From NCBI GenBank assembly GCA_003133745.1, contig PKZD01000068.1, positions 1-35,248 of the forward strand: a stretch of DNA of 35,248 nt, read 5' to 3'. How positions within the stretch are numbered: position 1 is the stretch's first letter; the number at the start of each line of letters is the position of its first letter. Shown here piece by piece: positions 14,830-22,792 of this stretch. A program made the position numbers and the translations under genes. The notes below the pieces were generated by a model. That model worked only from the letters and a program-made list of their open reading frames with translations. It ran no database searches and was not told where the DNA came from. The DNA is from Candidatus Tyrphobacter aquilonaris (lineage in GTDB: Bacteria; Vulcanimicrobiota; Vulcanimicrobiia; Vulcanimicrobiales; Vulcanimicrobiaceae).

Positions 14830-17002
14830 TGGCTGGGGTGACAAGCCGATTCTTTGTGCTTTCTTTAATTGCGTGCAGTACGCGTTCGGGCGTCATCGGA
14901 AGATCGCTGACCCACGCGCCGGTTGCATCGTGCACCGCGGCGGCGACGGCTCCCGCAAAGGGCACGAGTGCCATCTCCGCCATGCCGCGCGCACCGTACG
15001 GGCCGTTCGGATCCGCGCCCTCGACGATCACGGGATGGATCTCCGGCATGTCGAGCGCGGTCGGCAGAAGATAGGTCGAGAGATACGGCGTGAGGACCTT
15101 GCCGTCGCGGCAGATGAAGTTCTCGGTGAGCGCAAAGCCGATCGCCTGCGCGAGGCAGCCTTCGATTTGTCCTTCGACTTGGCGGCGATTGATCGCGCGG
15201 CCGACATCGTGCACGCTGACGACGCGGACGACGCGCACCAAGCCCGTGCGCACGTCCACTTCGACCTCCGCCGCCTGCGCGACGTAACCGTAGCAGTAGT
15301 TTGGCGTTCCCTCGCCGGTCTCGAGGTCGAGCGGCGTCGTGCGCGGGGGCCGATACTGCACCGTCGCCGACGGCTCTTCGCCCGCGAGCCATTGCCGGCG
15401 TGCCTGGTCGCACGCGTCCTTCACCGCGCGGCCGCCCATGAGCGTCATGCGCGAAGCCGAGGCCGAGCCGGCGTTCGGCGCTTCGGAGGAGTCGTCGGTG
15501 ATCATGCGCACGCGTTCGAGATCGAGATCGAGCGCTTCCGCGGCAATCTGGCGCAGCACGAGGTGCGCGCCTTGCCCAACGTCGGCCGTGCCGATGCGCA
15601 CGTTCGCGCTGCGGATCGAGACCGGCGTCACCTCCAACTCGACGGTCGCGGTCGCCTGCTCGGGAAATCCGAACGAATAGCCGACGTTCTTGATGCCGCA
15701 CGCGATGCCGATGCCGCGGCGCAGCGGCGAGACGGCGCCGTTGTGCAACGGCACGGGTAAGACTTCTCTTGCCTCTTCCAGACAGCGCTCGAAGACTTCG
15801 CGTGCGCCGACGCCCGCCGGCAACGGCAGGCCGGTGGATTCGATGCTTCCCTCGCGATAGAGGTTCTTGCGACGCACGTCGACGGGATCGAGGCCGAGCG
15901 CGTGTGCGAGGCGCGTCACCATCGACTCCGCGGCAAAGTGCGCCTGCGGTGCGCCGAATCCGCGGAAGGCGCCGGACGGGACGTTGTTCGTGTAGCAGAC
16001 GATGCCGTCGGTCGCGACGTTCGCGATCTCGTACGGGCCGGTCGCAAAGATCGTCGCGCACTTCAGCACCTCGGCGGAGGTCGAGGCGTAGGCGCCCCCG
16101 TCGGCGACCAAGCGCGTCTGCGCGGCGAGAATCGTGCCGTCGCGCTTCGCCGCCCACTTGCTCGTGATGAAGAACGGGTGCCGCTTGTGGTGACCGACGA
16201 TCGATTCCTCGCGGCTCCATTGCATCGCGACCGGGACCTTCAACTTCCATGCTGCGAGCGCGACGAGCGGCGGCAACGACAGGTCTTCGCGCCCGCCGAA
16301 CGCGCCGCCGATCTTCGCGTAGCGAATAACGACGCGCTCCTCGGGCATCTCGAACATCGCCGCAATCTGGCGCCGGTCTTCATGGAGCCACTGTCCCGCC
16401 GTTTCGAGCACGAGGCGTTCCTGTTCGTCCCAATACGCGATGCCGGCGTCCGGCTGCAGGTATGCGTGCTCCTGCCAGCCCGTCGAGAACTCGCCTTCGA
16501 TGACGACGTCGGCGCTCGCGAACGCCGCGTCGACGTCGCCCTTGCGAATCTTCTGATGAAGCAGCACGTTCGAGCGATCCTCGTGCACGCGCGGCACGTC
16601 GGGCTCGAGCGCGTCGCGCGGATCGGTGAGCACGGGCAAGTCTTCGTACTCGACCTTCACCGCGCTCGCACCGGCCGCGGCCGCCTCCGGCGTCTGCGCG
16701 ACAACGAGCGCAACGCGATCGCCCGAGAAACGGACGCGATCCTCGCAGAGCAGCGGTTGATCCGTCTCGATCAAACCAAAGCGATTATACGGAACGTCGG
16801 CCGCCGTGAGGACCGCGCGGACGCCCGGCATCGCCAAAGCCGTGCTCGCGTCGATGCGCAGGATGCGCGCTGAGGGCCGGTGCGCGAAGACGGCTTTTGC
16901 GTGGAGCATGCCTTCACGGATCAAATCCGCCGGATACAATGCGGCTCCGGTCACCTTGTCGTGCGCGTCCGGGCGCGGAATCGACGTACCGATCTTCGTC
17001 AC
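14819..17002 (-). CDS. Xanthine dehydrogenase molybdenum-binding subunit
   Basis: A 727-residue molybdopterin hydroxylase large subunit. The start is GTG at 17002, overlapping the stop of the small subunit as GTGA; residues 3-16 (KIGTSIPRPDAHDK) match the family opening. Motifs: WQEHAYLQ, GGAFGGRED, AFRGFGAPQ, GSASASRMT and GARGMAEMAL. By alignment from memory with bovine xanthine oxidase, Gln767, Glu802, Arg880 and Glu1261 all have counterparts here, favouring purine over aldehyde substrates. It should oxidise hypoxanthine or xanthine to urate. The C-terminus Ser-Ser-stop lies in the repeat at 14818-14829, so the original end may have been altered. Another purine or heterocycle hydroxylase is the alternative. 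Confidence 0.88.
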   Translation of the reverse strand: MTKIGTSIPRPDAHDKVTGAALYPADLIREGMLHAKAVFAHRPSARILRIDASTALAMPGVRAVLTAADVPYNRFGLIETDQPLLCEDRVRFSGDRVALVVAQTPEAAAAGASAVKVEYEDLPVLTDPRDALEPDVPRVHEDRSNVLLHQKIRKGDVDAAFASADVVIEGEFSTGWQEHAYLQPDAGIAYWDEQERLVLETAGQWLHEDRRQIAAMFEMPEERVVIRYAKIGGAFGGREDLSLPPLVALAAWKLKVPVAMQWSREESIVGHHKRHPFFITSKWAAKRDGTILAAQTRLVADGGAYASTSAEVLKCATIFATGPYEIANVATDGIVCYTNNVPSGAFRGFGAPQAHFAAESMVTRLAHALGLDPVDVRRKNLYREGSIESTGLPLPAGVGAREVFERCLEEAREVLPVPLHNGAVSPLRRGIGIACGIKNVGYSFGFPEQATATVELEVTPVSIRSANVRIGTADVGQGAHLVLRQIAAEALDLDLERVRMITDDSSEAPNAGSASASRMTLMGGRAVKDACDQARRQWLAGEEPSATVQYRPPRTTPLDLETGEGTPNYCYGYVAQAAEVEVDVRTGLVRVVRVVSVHDVGRAINRRQVEGQIEGCLAQAIGFALTENFICRDGKVLTPYLSTYLLPTALDMPEIHPVIVEGADPNGPYGARGMAEMALVPFAGAVAAAVHDATGAWVSDLPMTPERVLHAIKESTKNRLVTPAMSS

Positions 17003-18411
17003 GCGGGAACGCCTTGTTCTTGCGGCATTGCGGTCTGCAACGCCGCCTCTTCCATCGCGTCGAGGATCTTGCGATAGCCGGTGCAGCGGCAGAGGTTGCC
17101 GCTGATCGCGACCTGGCAATCCTCGCGCGTCGGCTCCGCGCGCTCTTCGAGCAACTTCGCGCCCGCCATGAGCATGCCCGGAATGCAGAAGCCGCATTGC
17201 ACCGCACCGCGCGCGATGTAGGCGCGCTGCAGCGGATGGAGTTCCTCGCTCGACGCGAGGCCCTCGATCGTGATCACATCGGCGCCGTGCGCCTGCGCGG
17301 CCGGCACGAGGCACGACATCACCGCCTGGCCGTCGAGCCATACGGTGCACGCGCCGCACTCACCCTCGGCGCAGCCTTCTTTCACGCCCGTGCATCCGAC
17401 GTCGCGTAGCGCGTCGAGCAGCGTCTTGCGCATCGCCGTCGGCAGCGCACGTTGTTCGCCGTTAACGCGCGCGGTGACGCCGCCCTCGATCGGCGATGTG
17501 ATGCGCGTTGGGCTCGGAACCTCGAGCAAGACCGGGAGATCGGGAAAGCCCTCCGCTTCTCGCCCGGCGGCGAGCGATTCGAGCGCCTGCGCGACGAGCG
17601 CGGCCACGGTATCGCGGCGATACCCTGCGGAGCCGCGAAGATCGTCGATCGGCGCGATCTCATCCGCAGCCTGTTTCGCGACGCGCGCGATCGTCTGCGC
17701 GTCGAGTTGTGCGCCCGCCAGCGCCGCCTCGACGTTGCGCATGCGCACGACGGTCGGCGCCACGCAACCGAGCGCGATGCGAGCCGTCGCGACGTGCGTG
17801 CCCTCGAATCCGAGTACGATCGCGACGTTGATGACGGAAATCGCCTGCGCACGCCGCAGCCCGAGCTTGAGAAAGATGCCGCGGTGCCGCATGTCGAGCG
17901 CGCGGAAGCGGATCTCGCGCACGATTTCATCGGCGCGCAGCGCCGTCTGTCGAAAGCCGGGATAGAAATCGCTCATTGCGACGGTACGCTCGCCGTCGAT
18001 GCTCGCGAGGACGAGGCGCGCGTCGAGCGCGAGGAGCGGCGCAATCGTATCGTTGGCCGGCGACGCGGTCACGAGGTTGCCCGCGACCGTCGCGCGCGTG
18101 CGAATCTGCGGCGCACCGACTTCGATGCACGCCTGGACGAGCGGAAGCGCCCAACGACGCAAATCTTCGGAGGCCAGCACGTCGTTGTGCGTGACGAGCG
18201 CACCGAGGACGAACTCGTCGCCTTCGCGCCGCACGTATTTCAACTCGCGGAGCCCGGTGAGGTCGATCAGCTGTGCAGCCAATTTAACGCCGCGTTGCTG
18301 CTCTACGACGAGGTCCGTGCCGCCGGCGACGAGCCGCGTGCCCGGAGCCGCATCGCGCCACATGCGCAATGCGGAGGCAAGGCTATCGGGACGATAAACG
18401 GAGGACCACAT
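16999..18411 (-). CDS. Xanthine dehydrogenase small subunit, fused FAD domain followed by [2Fe-2S] domain
   Basis: A 470-residue protein from ATG 18411 (MWSSVYRPDS), which begins at the conserved FAD-domain start. Residues 1 to about 290 are the CO-dehydrogenase-flavoprotein domain, with VAGGTDLVVEQQRG and the later TVAGNLVTASPANDT. The C-terminal ~160 residues are a [2Fe-2S] domain with GCAEGECGACTVWLDG, QCGFCIPGM and NLCRCTGY; all eight cluster cysteines appear present. In classical fused enzymes the iron-sulfur domain comes first, so the order here is reversed. It passes electrons from the molybdenum subunit, coupled downstream by a four-base overlap, to FAD and NAD+. Its start codon sits within CATG, facing a plus-strand frame. 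Confidence 0.9.
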   Translation of the reverse strand: MWSSVYRPDSLASALRMWRDAAPGTRLVAGGTDLVVEQQRGVKLAAQLIDLTGLRELKYVRREGDEFVLGALVTHNDVLASEDLRRWALPLVQACIEVGAPQIRTRATVAGNLVTASPANDTIAPLLALDARLVLASIDGERTVAMSDFYPGFRQTALRADEIVREIRFRALDMRHRGIFLKLGLRRAQAISVINVAIVLGFEGTHVATARIALGCVAPTVVRMRNVEAALAGAQLDAQTIARVAKQAADEIAPIDDLRGSAGYRRDTVAALVAQALESLAAGREAEGFPDLPVLLEVPSPTRITSPIEGGVTARVNGEQRALPTAMRKTLLDALRDVGCTGVKEGCAEGECGACTVWLDGQAVMSCLVPAAQAHGADVITIEGLASSEELHPLQRAYIARGAVQCGFCIPGMLMAGAKLLEERAEPTREDCQVAISGNLCRCTGYRKILDAMEEAALQTAMPQEQGVPA

Positions 18412-18523
18412 GGCTCTCAAAGACTTTAGCACGAGCGAGGAAGCAACCTGCGCAGGAGAGGCGCGGCGCGGCCGGAATCACGTGCCCTCACCCACCGCTG
18501 CTACCAATAAAGGATTGCTCCTC
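18412..18523 (+). other. Structured leader before the NHL lipoprotein
   Basis: The 112 bases between the divergent starts show pairing potential: GCACG (18429-18433) with CGTGC (18481-18485) as an outer stem, and the self-complementary CCTGCGCAGG (18447-18456) inside a GC-rich stretch. An in-frame ATG at 18410, preceded by GGAGG at 18401-18405, would add 38 residues to the lipoprotein, but these would precede a perfect signal peptide. I did not match the leader to any riboswitch class I know. It may simply be a structured 5' UTR or promoter region. Confidence 0.3.
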
Positions 18524-19513
18524 ATGCGCTCGAGACTTATCTTCGCGGCACTTCTCGGAATTGCCGTGCTCGCCGCGTGCACGAGCACGGGGACCGCGCT
18601 GAATCCGCCGTCCGGGATATCAGGTCAACGCGCGTCACACCTCGTCGTCACCGACGTCGTCAACAACTCCGTCTTGACGTTCCCGGCGACCGCCAACGGG
18701 AGCGTCGCGCCGACGTCCAGCCTCACCGGGGGATCGACCGGCCTTATCCAACCCGAAGGCTTCTTCATCAACAGCACGCGCACGAACGTGTGGGTCGGCA
18801 ACTACAACTCCGGTTCCAACGGCACGATTACGGAGTATGCGCTAGGGGCATCGGGCAATACGGCTCCGTCGGTCACGCTCGGCGGCGGTTCGACAACGCT
18901 CCAAGGACCGGCGGGCATCTATGTCGACTCGAGCGGGACGATCTACGTCGCCGACTACGACAACAGCGCCGTCGACATCTTCTCCCCCGGAACGACGACA
19001 CAGGCGCCGCTGCGACAAATCAAGGGCGGCTCGACGGGCTTCGGCACCCCAACCGGGGTTTGGCTCGACGCGGGCGGCAACATTTGGGTGGGCACGGAAA
19101 ATGGCTCCGTCGAAGAGTTCGCTCCGAGCGCAAACGGCAACGTCGCGCCGATCAACACGATCTCGGGTTCGAACACCGTTCTAGGGTATGTCATGGGCGT
19201 GGTCTTCGACTCGCATGGGAACCTCTGGGTTGCCGATGCCTACAACGGCATCGGAGCATCGATCGAAGAGTTCGCACCCGGAGCCACGGGCAACGCGACG
19301 CCCACTCGAATCATCACCGGAGCAAGCACGCTGCTCGACTTGCCAAACGGAATTGCCGTCGACGGCGCGGGCTACATCTACGTTGGCGATTATGGCGCGG
19401 CGGCAGTCTATGTCTTCGCGCCGAGCGCGAACGGCAACGTCGCACCGATCCAAACGATTCCCGCAAACGGAACGACAGGCATCACCAAGCCCATCGGCGT
19501 CTTGGTGTACTAA
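18524..19513 (+). CDS. NHL-repeat beta-propeller lipoprotein
   Basis: A 329-residue protein from ATG 18524, with AAAGGA about 10 bases upstream. Residues 1-18 are a lipoprotein signal (hydrophobic core IFAALLGIAV, lipobox LAAC with C19). The rest is about six units of roughly 43 residues with the pattern F-A-P-x-A-x-G-N-x-A-P, then I-x-G-G-S-T-x-L-x-x-P-x-G-I-x-V-D-x-x-G-x-I-Y-V-A-D; FAPSANGNVAPI occurs twice almost identically. This is the signature of NHL/SMP-30-type propellers, usually used for ligand or protein binding on the cell surface. No catalytic residues stand out. Partners are unknown. It precedes the oxoprolinase genes by 11 bases, but co-function is not evident. Confidence 0.85.
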   Translation: MRSRLIFAALLGIAVLAACTSTGTALNPPSGISGQRASHLVVTDVVNNSVLTFPATANGSVAPTSSLTGGSTGLIQPEGFFINSTRTNVWVGNYNSGSNGTITEYALGASGNTAPSVTLGGGSTTLQGPAGIYVDSSGTIYVADYDNSAVDIFSPGTTTQAPLRQIKGGSTGFGTPTGVWLDAGGNIWVGTENGSVEEFAPSANGNVAPINTISGSNTVLGYVMGVVFDSHGNLWVADAYNGIGASIEEFAPGATGNATPTRIITGASTLLDLPNGIAVDGAGYIYVGDYGAAAVYVFAPSANGNVAPIQTIPANGTTGITKPIGVLVY

Positions 19514-19524
19514 AGCCGAACGCC

Positions 19525-20160
19525 GTGGTTTCGCGGCTCGGGCAATCGGCGATCGTTCTCGATGCGGAGGGTGAGCTGTCGCTGAGCGCGCAGCGGCGGA
19601 TTTGGGCGCTCGCGCGCGACGCAGGCGCATGGCCCGGCGTTCGTGAGGCCGTCGCCGGCATGAACAACCTCACGTTGATCTTCGATGCGCACGATGCCGA
19701 CGCGCAAACGCTCATCTTACAGCTGCAAGAGGCGTGGGAGCAAAGCAGCGCCGCTGCCGAGCAGTCGCGCGCGCCGATCGAGATCCCCGTGCGGTATGGT
19801 GGAGAGGGGGGGCCCGATCTCGCGTTCGTCGCCGAGCACGCGGGCATGAGCGAGCGTGAAGTCATCGAGCGTCACGCCGCCGCCGAATACGTCGTCTACT
19901 TTCTCGGATTTCAACCGGGGTTTGCGTATCTCGGCGGTCTCGATTCACGCTTGCAGGTGCCGCGGCGCGCGAAGCCGCGCGCACGCATCCCCGCCGGCTC
20001 AGTCGGCATCGGGGGCGAGCAGACCGGCGTCTATGCCGTGCAATCCCCAGGCGGATGGCAACTGATCGGGCACACGACGCTCGAGCTTTTCAACCCCCAG
20101 CGCACGCCCGCGGCGCTCCTCACGCCCGGTGACATCGTGCGTTTCGTCGCCGTGTCGTGA
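19525..20160 (+). CDS. pxpB: 5-Oxoprolinase subunit B (PxpB, KipI-like)
   Basis: A 211-residue protein. GTG at 19525 is the start because the conserved fold begins at MVSRLGQSAIVLD; the frame remains open upstream but only as antisense or out-of-frame sequence of the lipoprotein gene. Family blocks: PIEIPVRYGGEGGPDL, YVVYFLGFQPGFAYLGGL, PRRAKPRARIPAGSVGIGG, and QTGVYAVQSPGGWQLIG. With PxpA and PxpC it forms the ATP-dependent enzyme that opens 5-oxoproline (pyroglutamate) to glutamate. Older annotations call it 'allophanate hydrolase subunit 1' or KipI. The end overlaps pxpC by four bases (GTGA). Confidence 0.93.
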   Translation: MVSRLGQSAIVLDAEGELSLSAQRRIWALARDAGAWPGVREAVAGMNNLTLIFDAHDADAQTLILQLQEAWEQSSAAAEQSRAPIEIPVRYGGEGGPDLAFVAEHAGMSEREVIERHAAAEYVVYFLGFQPGFAYLGGLDSRLQVPRRAKPRARIPAGSVGIGGEQTGVYAVQSPGGWQLIGHTTLELFNPQRTPAALLTPGDIVRFVAVS

Positions 20161-21119
20161 GCGCAAACGAGATCGTCGTCATCCGGCCGGGTCCGCGCGC
20201 GCTCGTCGTCGACCGCGGACGCTTCGGCTATATGGGAATCGGCGTTTCATGGTGCGGTGCGGCCGATTCGCTCGCGCTTGATGTCGCGAACCGCATCCTC
20301 GGGAACGATGCCGCTGCCGCAGCGCTGGAGATCGCGTTCGGTGGTGCGAGCATCCGCTTTACGCAACGCACGCGTTTCGCGCTCGCCGGAGCGGATTGCC
20401 CGGCGTCGCTGAACGGCGAGAGCATTTCGACGTGGGCCGCATACGAAGCATCGCCCGGCGCAACGCTCGAGCTCGGCATGCCGCCGCGCGCCGTCCGTAC
20501 CATCCTCGCCGTCGGCGGCGGCATCGACGTGCCGACGGTGATGAACTCGCGCACGACCGATCTCGCGGCGAGAATCGGCGGCCTGAACGGACGCGTGCTC
20601 GAGGCCGGCGATCGCGTGCCGATCGCAGCAACGGGCGTCGCCCAAGACGCACGAGCGCTTCTCGTCGAACCTCCCCGTTGGTGGACGCGAGACGCGCAAG
20701 AGACCGAGATCGGCGTCATTCCAGGCGGCGAACTTACTTCTTTCTCGGAAGAGGCGCAAGAGCGGCTTTGGCGCACGCGATGGCGCGTCTCGCCGCAGAG
20801 CAACCGGATGGCATCCGTGCTCGAAGGCGAAGCACTCGATACGCGCGGAGCGCCGGAACTGCGCTCGCACGCCGTCGTCCCCGGCATCGTCCAGGTTCCG
20901 CCTTCCGGTTTGCCGCTCGTCTTGCTCTGCGACGCGCAGACGACCGGAGGCTATCCGAAGATCGGAGTCGTTGCGGAGGCAGATTTGTGGAAGCTTGCGC
21001 AAGCGCAGCCCGGCGCGCACGTCCGCTTCGCGGCCATGACGCTTGACGAGGCAGCGTCGGCGTTACGCGCGATAGAAGCGTACCTCGCGGCGATCGCTGC
21101 CGGCGCCGTGCAGGCATGA
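20157..21119 (+). CDS. pxpC: 5-Oxoprolinase subunit C (PxpC, KipA-like)
   Basis: A 320-residue protein starting at GTG 20157, inside the pxpB stop. Recognisable blocks: [42 protein letters not shown] followed by [28 protein letters not shown] and [11 protein letters not shown]. It is often mislabelled 'biotin-dependent carboxyltransferase' or 'allophanate hydrolase subunit 2'. It acts with PxpB and PxpA in ATP-driven cleavage of 5-oxoproline. The stop overlaps the pxpA start as ATGA, so the three genes form a tight B-C-A operon. Confidence 0.93.
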   Translation: MSANEIVVIRPGPRALVVDRGRFGYMGIGVSWCGAADSLALDVANRILGNDAAAAALEIAFGGASIRFTQRTRFALAGADCPASLNGESISTWAAYEASPGATLELGMPPRAVRTILAVGGGIDVPTVMNSRTTDLAARIGGLNGRVLEAGDRVPIAATGVAQDARALLVEPPRWWTRDAQETEIGVIPGGELTSFSEEAQERLWRTRWRVSPQSNRMASVLEGEALDTRGAPELRSHAVVPGIVQVPPSGLPLVLLCDAQTTGGYPKIGVVAEADLWKLAQAQPGAHVRFAAMTLDEAASALRAIEAYLAAIAAGAVQA

Positions 21120-21823
21120 AAGCAAAGCATATCGATCTCAACGCCGATGTCGGTGAAGGCTACGACGATGCCGCGCTTTTTGCGTACGTCACCTCTGCGA
21201 ACATCGCATGCGGCGGGCACGCCGGGGACGAAGCGACGATGACCGCGACGCTGAGGTTGGCCCTGGAGCGCGGCATTGCGATCGGAGCGCATCCATCGTT
21301 TCCCGATCGCGAGCATTTCGGGCGAGCGGAGCCGGCATACGCGCCGGAAACCGTGTATCACGACGTGCAAGCGCAGATCGATACGCTCGCCCAAATCGCG
21401 AGCCGCGAAGGCGCGCGACTCGGCCACGTGAAACCGCACGGTGCTCTGTATAACATCTCGGCGCGCGACGATGCGCTTGCCGATGTCATCGCGCGCGCAG
21501 TGCGGGACTACGACGCATCACTCGCGCTCGTGGGGCTCGCCGGCAGCGCGTCGCTGCGCGCAGCCCGGCGAATCGGCCTGCGAGCAGTCGACGAGGTCTT
21601 CGCAGATCGCGGCTATGCCGCCGACGGCAGCCTGCTGCCCCGTGGCACTCCCGGGGCTCTCATCGAGGATGCCGACGAAGCCGCGTCACAGACGCTCGCG
21701 TTTGTCGATCGCGGCTTCGGTCAGAGCATCTGCCTTCACGGGGACGGAGCGCACGCGCTAGAGTTCGCACGCCGGATTCGCGCCGCGCTCGCGAGCGCAG
21801 GCGTCGAGGTGCGTGCTTTCTGA
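21116..21823 (+). CDS. pxpA: 5-Oxoprolinase subunit A (PxpA, LamB/YcsF family)
   Basis: A 235-residue LamB/YcsF-family protein, translationally coupled to pxpC. Signature blocks: [59 protein letters not shown] and [18 protein letters not shown]. PxpA carries the hydrolytic half of 5-oxoprolinase. Pyroglutamate arises spontaneously from glutamine or glutamate and from peptide N-termini, so this operon fits the peptide and amino-acid salvage theme. It is slightly shorter than the usual ~250 residues, with no obvious missing motif. It ends 13 bases from the convergent secreted-protein gene. Confidence 0.94.
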   Translation: MKAKHIDLNADVGEGYDDAALFAYVTSANIACGGHAGDEATMTATLRLALERGIAIGAHPSFPDREHFGRAEPAYAPETVYHDVQAQIDTLAQIASREGARLGHVKPHGALYNISARDDALADVIARAVRDYDASLALVGLAGSASLRAARRIGLRAVDEVFADRGYAADGSLLPRGTPGALIEDADEAASQTLAFVDRGFGQSICLHGDGAHALEFARRIRAALASAGVEVRAF

Positions 21824-21836
21824 GGCGCAGCCGAAC

Positions 21837-22157
21837 TTAGTAGTTCAGACGCAGATCGTACTGGCAGGTATCGAAGTTACGCGTTACGTCCGAGTGGCCG
21901 TTCATGTAGACAACCTTGATGTCTTGGTCGCAGCCGCTCTGGATCGTGAACGTGATGTGCTGATCCGATCCGAGCACTTGGTCCGAGTCGAGCCAGTCAT
22001 TGCCCCACTCGTCGCTATCCACCGCTGAGATGTAGATGTACTCGATCGTGTGATCGCCGTTGTTGGTGATCGTGAGATTATGATCCGCGAGCGCGGCGGC
22101 AGGCGCAACGGTGAGGAAGAGCACGGCGGCTGCGAGCGTCATGAAAAGGGCTTTCAT
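21837..22157 (-). CDS. Small secreted protein, 106 aa, downstream copy of tandem pair
   Basis: Starts at ATG 22157, with GGAGGA nine bases upstream. Residues 1 to about 23 are a signal peptide (core FMTLAAAVLFLTV, site ALA|DH). The mature ~83 residues are acidic and beta-rich, with ITNNGDHTIEYIYIS, EWGNDWLDSDQVL, a single Cys in SGCDQDIKV and another in FDTCQYDLRLNY at the very end; the pair probably forms a disulfide. It aligns without gaps to its neighbour at 22331-22651, about two thirds identical by eye. It resembles a loosely defined family of secreted 'W-G-x-D-x-L ... C-x-x-D-I-x-V' proteins I have seen in proteobacteria, function unknown. Confidence 0.82.
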   Translation of the reverse strand: MKALFMTLAAAVLFLTVAPAAALADHNLTITNNGDHTIEYIYISAVDSDEWGNDWLDSDQVLGSDQHITFTIQSGCDQDIKVVYMNGHSDVTRNFDTCQYDLRLNY

Positions 22158-22330
22158 CTGTTCGGGTCCTCCAAAAAATAAGCAACTACGAGAGCGACGG
22201 TAAACCGGCCCTCTTCTTCCCCGATCAACCGACCAAGCCCTCTCCCACCCTGCCGCCGGCCTGGCCTCAAAAGCGAACACCGCCATGACACCGCGGTCAC
22301 GGGGTGTGCGCTCTATGCGTCCGGTCTCGG
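22158..22330. other. Spacer between the tandem secreted-protein genes
   Basis: The 173-base gap holds the SD of the downstream copy (its TTTTTTGGAGGA reads on the minus strand at about 22167-22178) and a small palindrome near 22284-22300 (TGAC and GTCA around a CCGCGG). I saw no clear promoter or intrinsic terminator. The spacer is long for an operon, so each copy may have its own promoter. Confidence 0.3.
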
Positions 22331-22651
22331 CTAGTAGTTGACGCGCAGGTCGTACTGACAGGTGTCGAAGTTGCGCTTCTCGACCTGATGGTGGTCCATG
22401 AACGTGACGCGGATATCTTGGTTGCAGCCGCTCTCGATCGTGAACGTGATGCGCTGGCCGGGTGAGAGCACTTGATCGGAACCGAGCCAGTCATCGCCCC
22501 AATCATTGCTGTCCACGGGGGAGATGTTGATGTACTCGATGCTTTGATCGGCATTGTTGATAATCGTGAGCGGATGGTCCGCGAGCGCCGTCAGAGGTGC
22601 CGCCGTAAGGAGCAGCACGGCCGCTGAGAGCGCGACGAGCAAGGTTTTCAT
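22331..22651 (-). CDS. Small secreted protein, 106 aa, upstream copy of tandem pair
   Basis: Starts at ATG 22651, with AAAAGGA about 11 bases upstream. Signal peptide: core LVALSAAVLLLTA, site ALA|DH. The mature part mirrors its neighbour: IINNADQSIEYINIS, DWGDDWLGSDQVL, SGCNQDIRV and RNFDTCQYDLRVNY. Positions changed between copies are mostly exposed polar residues, while the N-N-x-D, W-G-x-D-W-L, G-C-x-Q-D-I and C-Q-Y-D-L-R-x-N-Y elements are fixed. This points to purifying selection on both copies after an old duplication. The product should be periplasmic or secreted; binding rather than catalysis seems likely, but no role is known. Confidence 0.82.
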   Translation of the reverse strand: MKTLLVALSAAVLLLTAAPLTALADHPLTIINNADQSIEYINISPVDSNDWGDDWLGSDQVLSPGQRITFTIESGCNQDIRVTFMDHHQVEKRNFDTCQYDLRVNY

Positions 22652-22792
22652 CTTTGGTGCATTCCTTTTCTAACGTGGAAACGAGGGCCGTCTCCTGAAG
22701 TCTACAACGCAAAGGACCGATATCTTGTTAGCAGTCCATCCTTAGGACTGATAAAGCCTGGAACTTTGCTGGGAGGCAACCCAAGCGGTCCT
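22652..22792. other. Intergenic region between pbpC end and secreted-protein pair, with a hairpin
   Basis: CAGTCC (22732-22737) pairs with GGACTG (22745-22750) around a 7-base loop. Read in the minus direction it lies shortly after the pbpC stop (22793) and could mark the end of that message, but no U run follows. The rest should hold the promoter of the secreted pair. I could not pick a convincing -35/-10. Confidence 0.35.

Noticed and set aside
17003-17359. N-terminal extension of the molybdenum subunit into the iron-sulfur domain
   Set aside because: The extended residues are out-of-frame translation of the [2Fe-2S] region; GTG 17002 matches the family start and the GTGA coupling.
18670-19513. 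DNA-level tandem repeats within the NHL lipoprotein
   Set aside because: The periodicity of about 130 bases is explained by protein propeller repeats; no extra element is needed.
19525-21823. pxpB/pxpC read as allophanate hydrolase subunits or a biotin carboxyltransferase acting on urea
   Set aside because: The immediate coupling with a LamB/YcsF gene is the defining context of 5-oxoprolinase; those names are legacy labels.
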